NCBI GenBank assembly: GCA_014084085.1
Contig: NPFB01000015.1
Coordinates: forward strand, 145,264 to 170,197
Direction of reading: 5' to 3'
Length of the DNA: 24,934 nucleotides
Origin: Hondaea fermentalgiana
Taxonomy: Eukaryota; Sar; Bigyra; Thraustochytrida; Thraustochytriidae
Shown: positions 1-9,001 of the stretch, in pieces
Numbering within the stretch: position 1 is the stretch's first letter
Layout of the letters: each line of letters begins with the position of its first letter
Notes under the pieces: generated by a model
Databases searched by the model: none
What the model saw: only the letters and a program-made list of their open reading frames with translations
What the model was told of the DNA's origin: nothing
Program-made: the position numbers and the translations under genes

Positions 1-766
1 CCGCGGCAGGAGCGGCGGCAAAGGGCGGGAGGGGCGGCAATCGCAGGCCGTCCGCGGGAGAAGCGGGGCGCGGCAGGGGCCGGCGGGGACCCGCGCCGCG
101 CACTTCGCGCCGCGCGCCCCGGCGGCGGCGACCGGGACCAGGACTCGGCGCCGGCCTCGGCCTCGCGCGGGCGCGTGCGAGGCCGCCCTAACGCAGCGCA
201 CCGCACGCAGAGGGTGGGTGGGGTGGGGAGGGGTGACCCGAGGTCTTGCGTGGGGGGCACGATGATGGTGATGATGAAGATGATGATGTCAGGTCATCGC
301 AGCTCGGGTCGGGTCTTGCCGAGTTGGGCCTTGCGTTCGCTCGTTCAAGGCGTCGCGGACACCACGTTGTCGAGCAGTGCGCGGCGCGGACAGACGCGGA
401 TACGGGCAGAGACGGAGGCAGAGGCGGCGGCGGGCGACGCGGAGCCAGCCCGGCCGAGCACCGGCCAGCGGTCAGGTCGACGGCGGGTGGGCGGGCCTCT
501 TCCTGCTTGCAGTTGCTCGCTCCTATCTATTGATCGTCTCTCGCTTGCACATACGTAGTATTCATACTTGCTTTTCTTCTTCTTTGTTACTGTTAGTTAC
601 TTATCCACCACTCCGTTCATTCGCGCGTGGCCCAAACAAACTCGAGCGACACTCGACCGCGAAGGTCTCCCTCCGTCCCGCCCGGCGTGGCGGTGCGCAA
701 CGTGCCAGTCGCGGTTGCTTGCTCGTGCGTGCAGAGAGAGAGGAAGGGGGGCCGAGGCCCAGCGAC

Positions 767-793
767 GATCGATCGATCGATCGATCGATCGAT
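767..793. repeat. (GATC)n tetranucleotide repeat
   Basis: Six full GATC units plus a partial one in an uninterrupted run. The unit is its own reverse complement, so the run is self-complementary. A shorter run of the same unit lies at about 18240-18252. Confidence 0.95.
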
Positions 794-1303
794 TGTAGCC
801 TATAATTTTACGCGTGTGTGTGACAGTGAGTATGAGATTGTGTGCGCGAGCACGTGCACGCGCTGCTGCTGCAGCACAGTTAGATAATGCTTCTTTTCCC
901 GCCGGAGAACGCGGGAGTCGGTCGCGCGTGTCCGTCGCCTACGCCTCGATGCGCCACGCCGGCTGCGGCGCGGCCGAGAGCGGGAGCCTCCGGGCGTACA
1001 TACATCCCGCCCGCCACAGCCACGGGCAGTGGCATGGGCTGCACGGATCGAGCGCGCGAGGCGGCGGCGGCACGAGCGGCGGTTTTTTTCTTTCATTTTA
1101 GACATCGTTCTTTCATTCATTCACATGTCACATGTCAGTCAGTCATTCGCGGTCGCGTTCCAGCTGCCCTTGGTTGCAGTTCTTTGCAAGTGGCCCTGGT
1201 GGCGGAGAGAAGGAGGCACGTGAATGCGCCATGCATGCATCATCACCATCCATCATCAACATCAACGTCGCCGCCGATCTTGGCGGCGGCAGCGGCCCTG
1301 AGG

Positions 1304-1324
1304 CCCGGCCCGGCCCGGCCCGGC
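1304..1324. repeat. CCCGG pentanucleotide repeat
   Basis: About four copies of CCCGG in tandem, inside low-complexity GC-rich DNA. No function is suggested. Confidence 0.85.
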
Positions 1325-1999
1325 TCGCCTCGACGCCGCGTCGACGCCGTGCGGGAGGAGCGCGCGGCGTGAGGGCCAGCGTAGGCGAGGGATAGCTTAC
1401 TTGTTATAACCAGAGGGCCAAGGGCACGGGCGCGCAGACGCGGGCACGCCGCAGCCAATCGAGCGGGCGCGGGTGGTTGGTTTTGGTTGTTCTGTTTGTT
1501 CGTTTGTTCGTCTGTTAGGCTGTTCATCTTCTTCAACCAAGTCGTTTGTTGCAGTGCAGTTGCTTTTCCCATTTGGAGTTGAGAATGTGGCCCGGTGGTG
1601 GTTGGGACGGCCGCTGCGGGGCGCTCCGAGCAGGGGCAGGAAATGAGTGGGAAAGGCGGCAACTAGAGGCCCCAGTGCAGATGTCGCGAGCGCGAGGAAG
1701 ATTCTTTGTATATAGCGACAACGCACGCTGCATCCGTTTGCATTGCTCTGCACAGCACTGCACTGAATTGATCTGCACTGCACTGCACGCGGCAGAGCAG
1801 AGCAGCGACCGTCCCGGCCGACGGCGCAAAAGAAGCCGGGTGCACGCTCGCCGACGCGCTGCTGCCCCAGTTGCTGCTGCAGCTGATGCAGGTGCTGGCG
1901 GACTTTACGCGCGCCACGCCTGCATGCACACACGCGCGCGCGTGCTCGTAGGAAGGCGCGGGGCACTCATGCACACGCAGCAGGCACTCTCCGTCACGC

Positions 2000-3100
2000 A
2001 CGTTCGATAACGATGATCGAGCTCATGAGAGACTGCTTGCTCACGATTGAGAAGGACAAGAAGCGTCCGAGAGGGCACACGCCAGGGACGGAAGTGTTCA
2101 CGCGGACCGAGCAAGACGATTTGTCTTCGGGCCAAGACAGATCAAAGGCGCGTGCACACGAAAATGTGCTTGCTTGCCGCCACCGCAACCGCAGCGCACC
2201 TTTTGAGTGCACCCTGGAAATTTATAGAGATTTCCCGACGCTCGAGAATTCCAAAAACAACGAGCATTTCCCCTGCAAACAAAGAAACCAAACGAAAACG
2301 GGGCGCGTCAGCACAGAAAGATCATGCGATCCGCAACCAGGTTGAATCATTAGCGTGCGACGCATCATCGCACGGAGCAGACGTCCGACGCATTCTCGCT
2401 CTTCGAGGTCAATACCCACTGGATGCTGCTTCGCAAAAAACTCAGTTTGCACAAAGAAAAGGACCTGAGCCAGGGGATTTGCTCAGCCTACAATCCTTTG
2501 ACCATGATGTGAAGTGATTCTATGCGTGCCGAAAAGGTCATCAGCAGCAGAATTGTGCTGTCTTTTTCGAAATGAACAGGAGACCTTATGCATTTGTCAG
2601 CACTCCTTCGCACACTGTAAAGATCCTTTACAGTTCGTTCTAGAGAATTACTCACGGAACAGAATTACTTTTCTTTGAGATGCTTATCCGTGCGCTGAAG
2701 CGAGAATACAGCAAAGTCCAAAGCGACGGTTCGCAATGAATGGCTTCTCAATGTGCTTCACTCTCCAAGTCCAGATAAGCACAGATTTTCTCTTACAGTG
2801 AGTATCAACAGATAAGGCCTCAGGCCAAATCTAGACCACCAAGGTGTCCAAGCTCTGCATCCCGTTTACACAACCTCTGATCCGACAGAATTACGTCGAA
2901 CAACATCGGAGTAATACGAACGTCTTGGACCAAACCGGGACTGCAGAGGTAACGTCTTCTCGGCCGCATGCAACTCTCTTGGCCCATAAATGGCCCAACC
3001 TTGAGGTTCATCAGCTACAGCAGGGCTATTGAGTCATGAGCGGCAGGCTGCTTCATACCAGATAGAGCTCTTCTCAAACAATTTTTTGAACAAATATTCG
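2000..3100. other. AT-richer gene-free stretch left of the tandem array
   Basis: Base composition drops clearly compared with the first 2 kb. Open frames up to about 156 codons exist on both strands, but they overlap each other and resemble no known family. A perfect hairpin lies at 2614-2634. A pyrimidine tract ending in TTACAG at 2798 resembles a 3' splice site; it overlaps GTGAGT, so it could equally be read as a donor. No gene can be supported. Confidence 0.4.
2614..2634. repeat. Perfect 9-bp inverted repeat with 3-nt loop
   Basis: ACTGTAAAG, then ATC, then CTTTACAGT. The arms are exact reverse complements, giving a compact hairpin on either strand. It sits in AT-richer DNA with no adjacent gene. 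It could be a transcript-end structure, a protein-binding palindrome or chance. Confidence 0.85.
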
Positions 3101-4530
3101 TTTGCTTTTCGATACGACGATTCAAAGCGGCTCGTAATCCTACCACCCAGTGAATGCGCCAGCAAGCTCGTGGTGTAGGGGTACAGCTGCATGTGTACAA
3201 GTATTGCGGGCAAATAGCCCAGATGGATCAGCGATCCGTGACCGATCCGTTTTGGTTCCGTTGTTCATAAAGATGACCAGACAACAGGGTTTCTCTGTCC
3301 GCTTCAAAGTCCAAACCTGGCGCAAATCACTGGAATGCCCTTACGCAAACATTGATGGCACGCAAATCAAGCACACAGCCACCACGTATCCAATCATTTG
3401 CAAGAAACATCGAGGCAGGCATCCATCGAGTACTATGCCTGTCAATTGGCGATCCGAGAACGATTCATTCTCGTTCTCCCACTCATGCATGACCAACAGT
3501 TTTCGGGGACTGAAAGACCTGCGTCGCAAGCCATATGAACCCTCTTGCGCAAGCAAAGAGCTGTGCATGGGCACACCCACACATTCAAGCGTTTTGTAGA
3601 TGGGCCCAGATATGCCACCCAGACATCGATAGGTGCACCTAGCTTTGCGTGACTCTTTCTTGCAACACATTTTCACTCTTCCACATTCATGGCCTACGTT
3701 TGCCTATCCAAGGCGTGAAAGACACGCGTCGCAAGCACTCCAAGTGCCTTTGCGCAACAAGGGAGTTCACGGTCACTCTAATGAACTCTTGTTGACTGGA
3801 ATCACGGCAGCAGCAGGTGTCGCAGGCCTCGATCCGAAAACGATCCATTCTCGTTCTACTTTCTCACATCAGAACTTACATGTTACAGTTTCCAAGGATT
3901 ACCTGTGAAAGACACGAGCCGCAAGTCGCGAATACGCCCTTGCGCAAACTAGGGGTCAGGTGAGGGTACACGGCCGCACATCTTGCCTTCTTTACTAGCA
4001 CCTCGATGCTCGAAGGATCACGTTCTCGTTTATACTTCCCATCACCTTCAGTTTTTAGGGACCGAGAGACTGAAAGACGTGAGCTGCAAGTGCAGAGAGC
4101 TTCCTTGCGCAAACAATGAGATGCCAATTGCAGAGCAGTGAACACACCTACATCCAAGCTTTGGCAGAAACATAGGCATCGACTGCTTGACGAATCGAAA
4201 TATGTCGATCCCGCCAGCGTGCTGTTCACTTCTGAGGCCTGCGGTTTGAGGACGCAAGACGTGCTGGCGCCAGTGGCAAAGGTCTCATGTCGCAAAGGGC
4301 GAGTGATGCAAGCGCGCTCATGGCCACTCGCTCAAGCCTCTTTTGTGTTCATTGTCGTTGCTTTGGAGAGGGAGAAGAGAGAGCAAGCGGCACAGCCAGC
4401 AGACCCCAATTGCACAAGCCCGAAAGATGTTTGCCAAACGCATGCGTTGAGCAAACCCTCAAATCGTAGGCCAGATGAAGAATTGCAAAGCGTTGTTGGC
4501 AAACTAGAAATGTAATCAAAGACAATTTCG
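3100..4530. repeat. Degenerate tandem array, ~165-210-bp unit
   Basis: Several diverged copies of one unit lie in the same orientation. The best-conserved core is TGAAAGAC followed by (A/C)G(T/C)CGCAAG, and about 30 bp later CTTGCGCAAAC. Cores start near 3303 (weaker), 3511, 3716, 3905 and 4071, so spacing is about 208, 205, 190 and 165 bp. Weaker copies appear near 3121, 4275, 4420 and 4515. Each good unit also carries, ahead of the core, a module like GATCCGAAAACGATCCATTC with TCTCGTTCT (3450-3478, 3830-3858, and a shorter form at 4014-4037) and a CAGTTTTC-GGGAC-like module. Spacings are not consistently multiples of three, so this is not a protein repeat. The array looks like an old, drifting satellite or minisatellite. 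Confidence 0.75.
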
Positions 4531-4659
4531 AGCGATGGATGACAAGCGCAAAGGGCGCTTCTTGTTAATTTTTCAAATGCCTGCTTAATCGAGTACGTTA
4601 GAGATGAGGGCCATGAAAGTGGCGATCGATAAAGGTGTGGGAGACATGCGAAAGGGGCC

Positions 4660-4812
4660 ATGACATCGTGCCTGCATTTGGGTTTTGCAGCTGCGATCGT
4701 GGTGCTCTCCTTCAGTGGCGTGGTGCTCTGGCAAAATCGCCGAGTATATCCGACGGAGCGAGAGCTTGAGGCGGCGGCGCGAGCGGCAGAACATGACGAA
4801 ACCCTACTATAG
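4660..4812 (+). CDS. Possible 50-residue single-pass membrane protein
   Basis: A short ATG-to-TAG frame in an otherwise gene-free stretch. Residues 8-24 form a clean hydrophobic segment (FAAAIVVLSFSGVVLW), followed by basic QNRR and a charged helical tail (TERELEAAARAAEHDE). This order of short N-terminus, one membrane span, positive residues and acidic helix is typical of small mitochondrial inner-membrane or ER proteins. Codons in the second half favour GAG, GCG, GTG and CTC, as in the large genes of this window. The ATG has a good context (GGCCATGA). TTTTGCAG at 4683-4690 resembles a 3' splice site, so this could instead be the last exon of a longer gene. I do not recognise a family. The overlapping minus-strand frame at 4332-4826 is the competing reading. 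Confidence 0.35.
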   Translation: MTSCLHLGFAAAIVVLSFSGVVLWQNRRVYPTERELEAAARAAEHDETLL

Positions 4813-6087
4813 AGCCGACATCGCATGAAAGCAAACGTGTATAAACATTGTTCTGTACCTCCGATTTTGTCGCGAGCGACGTCGCCTTGCTCATCCTGAG
4901 ATTGTGAGAGATGTATCTGTTTACGATTTCTGAGCGGAAATTGAATCAGCAGGGGCTGTGAAGACTTATGTTAGGTCGTGTACGTATGCTTGGACAAATT
5001 GACTCACTCACGTGCGCCATGCATCAGCCATTGCTCCGCGAAAACGTCTTTTTTGGGGGGTCTACCCCAATTCAATGAGAGCCTTGCAATTCACGCAGGA
5101 CTGTACTATACTGCGGGTTGCTAGAGCCCAGCTCCCTATCACAAGAGTTTTCCCTAAAAAAAACAAACTATGCACCAACAAGTGTCTGCGTGGCCGTCAC
5201 CAGATGAGACAAGTCCACTTCTATAGAACGCCAAGGCATCCCTGTTGCCTAGGACCAGATCAAGTCTTAATCCTTCTTTTTATAATGATAAGTGTTTCCC
5301 TGAATGGTGTCGTTTTCTGCTTCACGCTGTTGTTGGTCAATGCAAATCGCGCGACGAGGCCGCTTCTGCAAGTCCATCCAAGATGAATCTCACGCCTCAG
5401 GCTTGCTTGCTGGCTGGCTAGCTGGCTGGCTGGCTGGCTGGCTGGCCGGATCACAGACTGCTCTCTCTCACCCGGTGACTGACCGTCGTGCTGATCTCCT
5501 GCATGTTACTACATTGCTTATCATGATTCTGCACACGCTCATCGGGAGAGCGCGGCGCTCTCAAAGCGCTCGCATGACACGATTTCCTCCGAGTCTCGGG
5601 TTTCGGAGAAACGCAGGGGTCCCCGTCCCGAAAGGGAACTATAGCGCTGAGCAAGTGGAGAAACGGGAAGCGGCAAGTAGAGAATGCGGCAAGAGCGGGG
5701 CGAGAGCGTCTCTACTTGCAGAGAGAGACAGGGAAGGGAAGGGAAAGAGAGAAAGAAAAGAAAGGGGGAGAGGTTGTCGTCCGCAGACCGGCAATCGCAG
5801 CAGCGTGCGCACGTTGACAGACAACGCGGGCCCGCGGTAGGAGCCGCACTCGGTACGCAGCGGCCCGTGCGGCGCTTGCGCTTTTCCTCTGGGCAGGCCG
5901 AAAGTGGAGACGCCCAGCGTGGCCCAGCAAAATCGGCAACTCAACCTCCGACGAGTGGGCCCCGTCGCCTTCGCCTTCGCCTCCACCGTCTCCGCCTCCA
6001 CCGCCTTTGAGAGAAGGAGAGCAAAGCTTGCGCACCAGCACCACCACCTCGAGCAGCGCCGCAAGTCATATAAACACAGGCAGAAGG
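4813..6087. other. Leader and intergenic DNA before the E3-like gene
   Basis: No supported gene. A GGCT tetranucleotide run lies at 5401-5446, and a long purine-rich tract (GGGAAGGGAAAG type) lies around 5727-5773. The last 250 bp become GC-rich. TATAAA occurs at 6069-6074, only about 15 bp before the preferred start codon of the next gene, so it is unlikely to act as its TATA box unless the leader is extremely short. The promoter of the E3-like gene must lie in this interval, but no element can be pinpointed. Confidence 0.4.
5401..5446. repeat. (GGCT)n / (GCTT)n tetranucleotide repeat
   Basis: A short GCTT run passes into GGCT units with one interruption (GGCTAGCT). Related CTTG/CTGG tetranucleotide runs recur at 15430-15460, 18975-18993 and 22850-22882. 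Confidence 0.9.
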
Positions 6088-8886
6088 ATGGGCGAGGTCA
6101 TCGACCTCGCAGGCGGCGTGCCCCACGACTCGCTGGTCTGTCTTGATGACGACGACAACGCCGCCGGCGGCGACAACACCTTCAAAGTCAAGCAAGAGAA
6201 TGCCAGCGTGTCAGATTTCCCTTTCGATTCCTCAGCTTCGACGTCCGGGTTACAGTCTTCATCATCCTCGTCGTCGTCGTTGGGGCCGTCGAGGCGCGCG
6301 CTCATTAAACAACGCGACAGATTGCTGCAAGAACGCGACTATTTGGCCAGAAATGCTGTGCGTGCCTATGACGAACGCGAGTGGGAGTTGTCTGCCCAAG
6401 ACGAAGCCCAGATTGACCTAGCCAAGGCCATGGCAGCCTTTGCTCGCTTGCGCGGACTCAGATGTCGTGTCCGACAGCAAGGACCATTTCCTGAAGGTTG
6501 CAAGGTCAATGCAAGTCTATGGCAGGCCTGCGAGAAACATTTGTCCGAGATCAATGCGCTAGAACCTGGAGCAGAAAAGGCAGAGAAACTTGACGCTGCT
6601 CTTCATCAGGCCGATGTAGATATGAAGCGCTATGCACAGATTCAACAACGCATCAAAAACAAGGACAGCCCTTCTGGAGGCAGCGACAGAAGTGATATCG
6701 GAGAGTCCGACAATGACCCCATCCTGTTCGGCAGCGAGGGGAGCGACTCCGAAGACCCGGCAGAAGACAGAAACGACAGGGGGAATTCGCAGAATGATTC
6801 TCGAAGTGACGAACGCGACCGCGTCCGAGCACTTGTAAAGGAGCGCAATGCGGCACGTGGAGAGGTGTTGATCCAACTTCGAGACGTCATCGAAACGAAT
6901 CGAACAGATTTCGACAGCGTAGATGATATGGCCTCAAAGCTCGAAGATGCCATCAAAGAATTGCGCGACCTCGGGACGGCCCTTGCTGACGCCGCCGTGT
7001 CCGTGCATGGCAAGAAAGCGGATCTGCCCAGAAACGTACAAACGAAGTCCTTTCGTGGATGCATGGACCTCAGCAGCTGGGTGTTGCACCAGAAACGTAT
7101 TTGGGATGGCCAGAACGACTTTAAGGCGCTCCGACTAAACACGGACAACCTCATGGCCAAGGTCAAGGCGCAGGAAGGCTTATTCTCGCACATTTTCTTT
7201 TCCTCTGAAGCCTCGGAAGTGTCTCCAGAGGTCATCGCGCTCATAGGCGAGCTCAATGAGGCCATTGATACTGAGTTGACCGCGCTGAAAAAGGTCAGTA
7301 CGGGAACCGGCCTGTTGGACACTCTTCCTCTGGAGAGCATGCGCGATGCAATTGGACGCATCGAAGCATATTGCAGTCAGCTTTTGCGACGAGCCACAAA
7401 ACTGCGCACGGCTTGGACAACGAAAGAACAGGAAATCAAGTCCTTTGAAGAAGCTTCGCGATCGCGTTATAGTCTCAGCGCAATCAAGAGTTTGTACAAA
7501 GAGCTTCGAACGCTCAACCACAAAGTCACAGAACAACAGAGAGTAGTGGAGGATCTCGAGCTAGAACTTCGCCATCGGGAACACGCAAGTCAGTACGATG
7601 ACGAGTCTGAGATTGGCGATGGCGGGAATGACGTGCACAAAAGCGCAGGTGGCGTCCACCGTACTTCTGTTTCATCCTCGTCCTCGTCCTCGTCGTCTTC
7701 TTCATCATCGAGCTCGTCCTCCAGCACGCCGGCCAAGAGCGTCAAATTAAGCATTGAAGAGGAGCGCGAGAAATTACGTGAGCTCAAAGCCCAGGCTCAG
7801 AACAAATTGGGCCCGCTGATCGAGCGGATTTTGAACGAGCGCCAGAAACTTGTGACACAGGCCACCCAACACTTTCCGGAGCTTCTCGTGGATCAAGGGT
7901 GGATCAACATTCTCGACGAAATCTGCAGGCCAGAAGCGTTTGCCGCGTTGGACCTTGACCCTTTTAAAGACCGCCTGCCGCTCTCGCTTCTGATCCCTGC
8001 TCGCGACTGCGATATCTGTGGCGACACGTCGCCTCTTGACGAAGGCACGCAGTGCGCGAAGGGGCACTTTATGTGCAAAACCTGCCTCGAGTCGCACGTC
8101 AAGGCAGTGTCCGAGGTAGGCAACGACAGTCGGTTGCGCGATGCCAAGGGCGAGATTCCTTGTTATGACCCTACATGCGATGCGCCACCCATTCCTTCTG
8201 CAGATGTACTCAAATTTGTCTCCAAAGAAACGCTCATGCAATTTCTTGCCGCTGTCAAGCGTTCCGTCGAGGAAGAGGTCGTCATCTCCATGCAGTCCGA
8301 TATGGAACGCAAGCGCAAGCGGATGGAGGCCGAGATCCAACGTGCCGGGTCGCACAACTCCAAAGTGGACAAGCACTTTACACACATTACTGAAAATATT
8401 CTCACGCTCAAGTGTCCGCAGGGCGGGCACGCCTTTAGCGAATTCACTGGCTGCTTTGCCCTCACGTGCACGCGATGTCGGCCCAAAAGTACCTTTTGTG
8501 GATGGTGTCTCACTGACACGGGCGCAGATGCCCATGCCCATGTCGCATATTGCTCTGCAAATCTGAACAATGATGCAAGCTCCAGGAGAAATGCACATCG
8601 CTTTGCGGCTGCTAATGCAAACAGAAATGCGCCTGCGGGATACTATGGCACAATGGATCAGTTTCAAGAAGCCACACGACGTCGGAAGAAGCGACAGCTC
8701 GAGGCCTATTGGAAGGACTACGTGAAAAGCGAGTCCCCAGAGGTCCAGGCTGACCTCTTCAAGAAGCTAACTCCCGAGCTCATTGGTGACCTCGGCCCGA
8801 TCAGACTTCCCGTGACAAAGCCCACGAGGAAGACCAAACGGAAGAAGGCGGCCGTCTCGAGTGACGAAATTCTCGTCCTCGATTGA
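6088..8886 (+). CDS. RING/TRIAD-like E3 ubiquitin ligase candidate with SUMO-interaction-like motifs
   Basis: A 932-residue protein. The start at 6088 (GAAGGATGG) is preferred to the in-frame ATG at 6007, because the protein then opens with a conserved-looking motif. Order of parts: VIDL (4-7) and LVCL followed by DDDD (16-23), both like SUMO-interacting motifs; VKQE (34-37), a SUMOylation consensus; a Ser-rich stretch; long coiled-coil/helical regions to about 520; poly-Ser near 526-548; more helix; a RING-like module at C641-C697 (CDIC...C-x-KGH-x2-C-x2-C...C-x4-C); a Cys-free helical stretch; then a RING2-like module at C776-C822 with GC at 788-789, ALTC, FCGWC and DAHAH. The GC matches the position of the catalytic Cys in RBR ligases. 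The C-terminus SSDEILVLD is a third SUMO-interaction-like motif. The zinc modules support ubiquitin transfer; the substrate is unknown. The stop is TGA, and the gene converges on the BAR gene 115 bp away. Confidence 0.88.
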   Translation: MGEVIDLAGGVPHDSLVCLDDDDNAAGGDNTFKVKQENASVSDFPFDSSASTSGLQSSSSSSSSLGPSRRALIKQRDRLLQERDYLARNAVRAYDEREWELSAQDEAQIDLAKAMAAFARLRGLRCRVRQQGPFPEGCKVNASLWQACEKHLSEINALEPGAEKAEKLDAALHQADVDMKRYAQIQQRIKNKDSPSGGSDRSDIGESDNDPILFGSEGSDSEDPAEDRNDRGNSQNDSRSDERDRVRALVKERNAARGEVLIQLRDVIETNRTDFDSVDDMASKLEDAIKELRDLGTALADAAVSVHGKKADLPRNVQTKSFRGCMDLSSWVLHQKRIWDGQNDFKALRLNTDNLMAKVKAQEGLFSHIFFSSEASEVSPEVIALIGELNEAIDTELTALKKVSTGTGLLDTLPLESMRDAIGRIEAYCSQLLRRATKLRTAWTTKEQEIKSFEEASRSRYSLSAIKSLYKELRTLNHKVTEQQRVVEDLELELRHREHASQYDDESEIGDGGNDVHKSAGGVHRTSVSSSSSSSSSSSSSSSSSSTPAKSVKLSIEEEREKLRELKAQAQNKLGPLIERILNERQKLVTQATQHFPELLVDQGWINILDEICRPEAFAALDLDPFKDRLPLSLLIPARDCDICGDTSPLDEGTQCAKGHFMCKTCLESHVKAVSEVGNDSRLRDAKGEIPCYDPTCDAPPIPSADVLKFVSKETLMQFLAAVKRSVEEEVVISMQSDMERKRKRMEAEIQRAGSHNSKVDKHFTHITENILTLKCPQGGHAFSEFTGCFALTCTRCRPKSTFCGWCLTDTGADAHAHVAYCSANLNNDASSRRNAHRFAAANANRNAPAGYYGTMDQFQEATRRRKKRQLEAYWKDYVKSESPEVQADLFKKLTPELIGDLGPIRLPVTKPTRKTKRKKAAVSSDEILVLD
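7663..7728 (+). repeat. Poly-serine trinucleotide tract inside the E3-like gene
   Basis: A run of TCC/TCG/TCT/TCA and AGC codons encodes about 20 serines. The mixed codons suggest an older expansion or selection on the serines rather than recent slippage. It separates the coiled-coil part from the helical stretch before the zinc modules and is probably a flexible linker. Confidence 0.9.
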
Positions 8887-9001
8887 TGCAAAGTCTTTGT
8901 TTGTTTTCTTTTTTGATTTAGTTTCTCTGCAAGAACGAGAAGAAGAACGATGATGTCATGCACTTTTGTTGAGATCTTGCTCCTACTCCTTCTTCCTCTT
9001 C

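Larger units (their letters stand above)
1..2000. other. GC-rich low-complexity flank, no supported gene
   Basis: Very GC-rich DNA with simple repeats and no recognisable protein in any frame. Frame 1 is open from the left edge to 558, but the product is Arg/Gly/Ala-rich low complexity, as expected by chance at this base composition. It could be the edge of a gene to the left, but nothing supports that. Short repeats include a GATC run at 767-793, a CCCGG pentamer at 1304-1324, a TTGTTCG-like run around 1484-1520, and CACTG-type repeats around 1740-1795. Confidence 0.5.

Noticed and set aside
1..558. Open frame from the left edge, possible end of a gene
   Set aside because: Translation is Arg/Gly/Ala/Pro low complexity with no domain; consistent with GC-rich chance reading.
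4332..4826. Minus-strand frame of 164 codons whose start looks like a mitochondrial presequence
   Set aside because: The rest of the translation has no domain and covers degenerate repeat DNA; the short plus-strand frame at 4660-4812 looks more like protein.
5051..5070. TTTTGGGG, telomere-like, with CCCCAA
   Set aside because: A single occurrence forming a small hairpin; no tandem telomere repeats anywhere in the window.
6007..6087. Upstream in-frame ATG of the E3-like gene
   Set aside because: The extra 27 residues are Ser/Thr-rich and featureless; the ATG at 6088 has a better context and directly precedes the VIDL motif.
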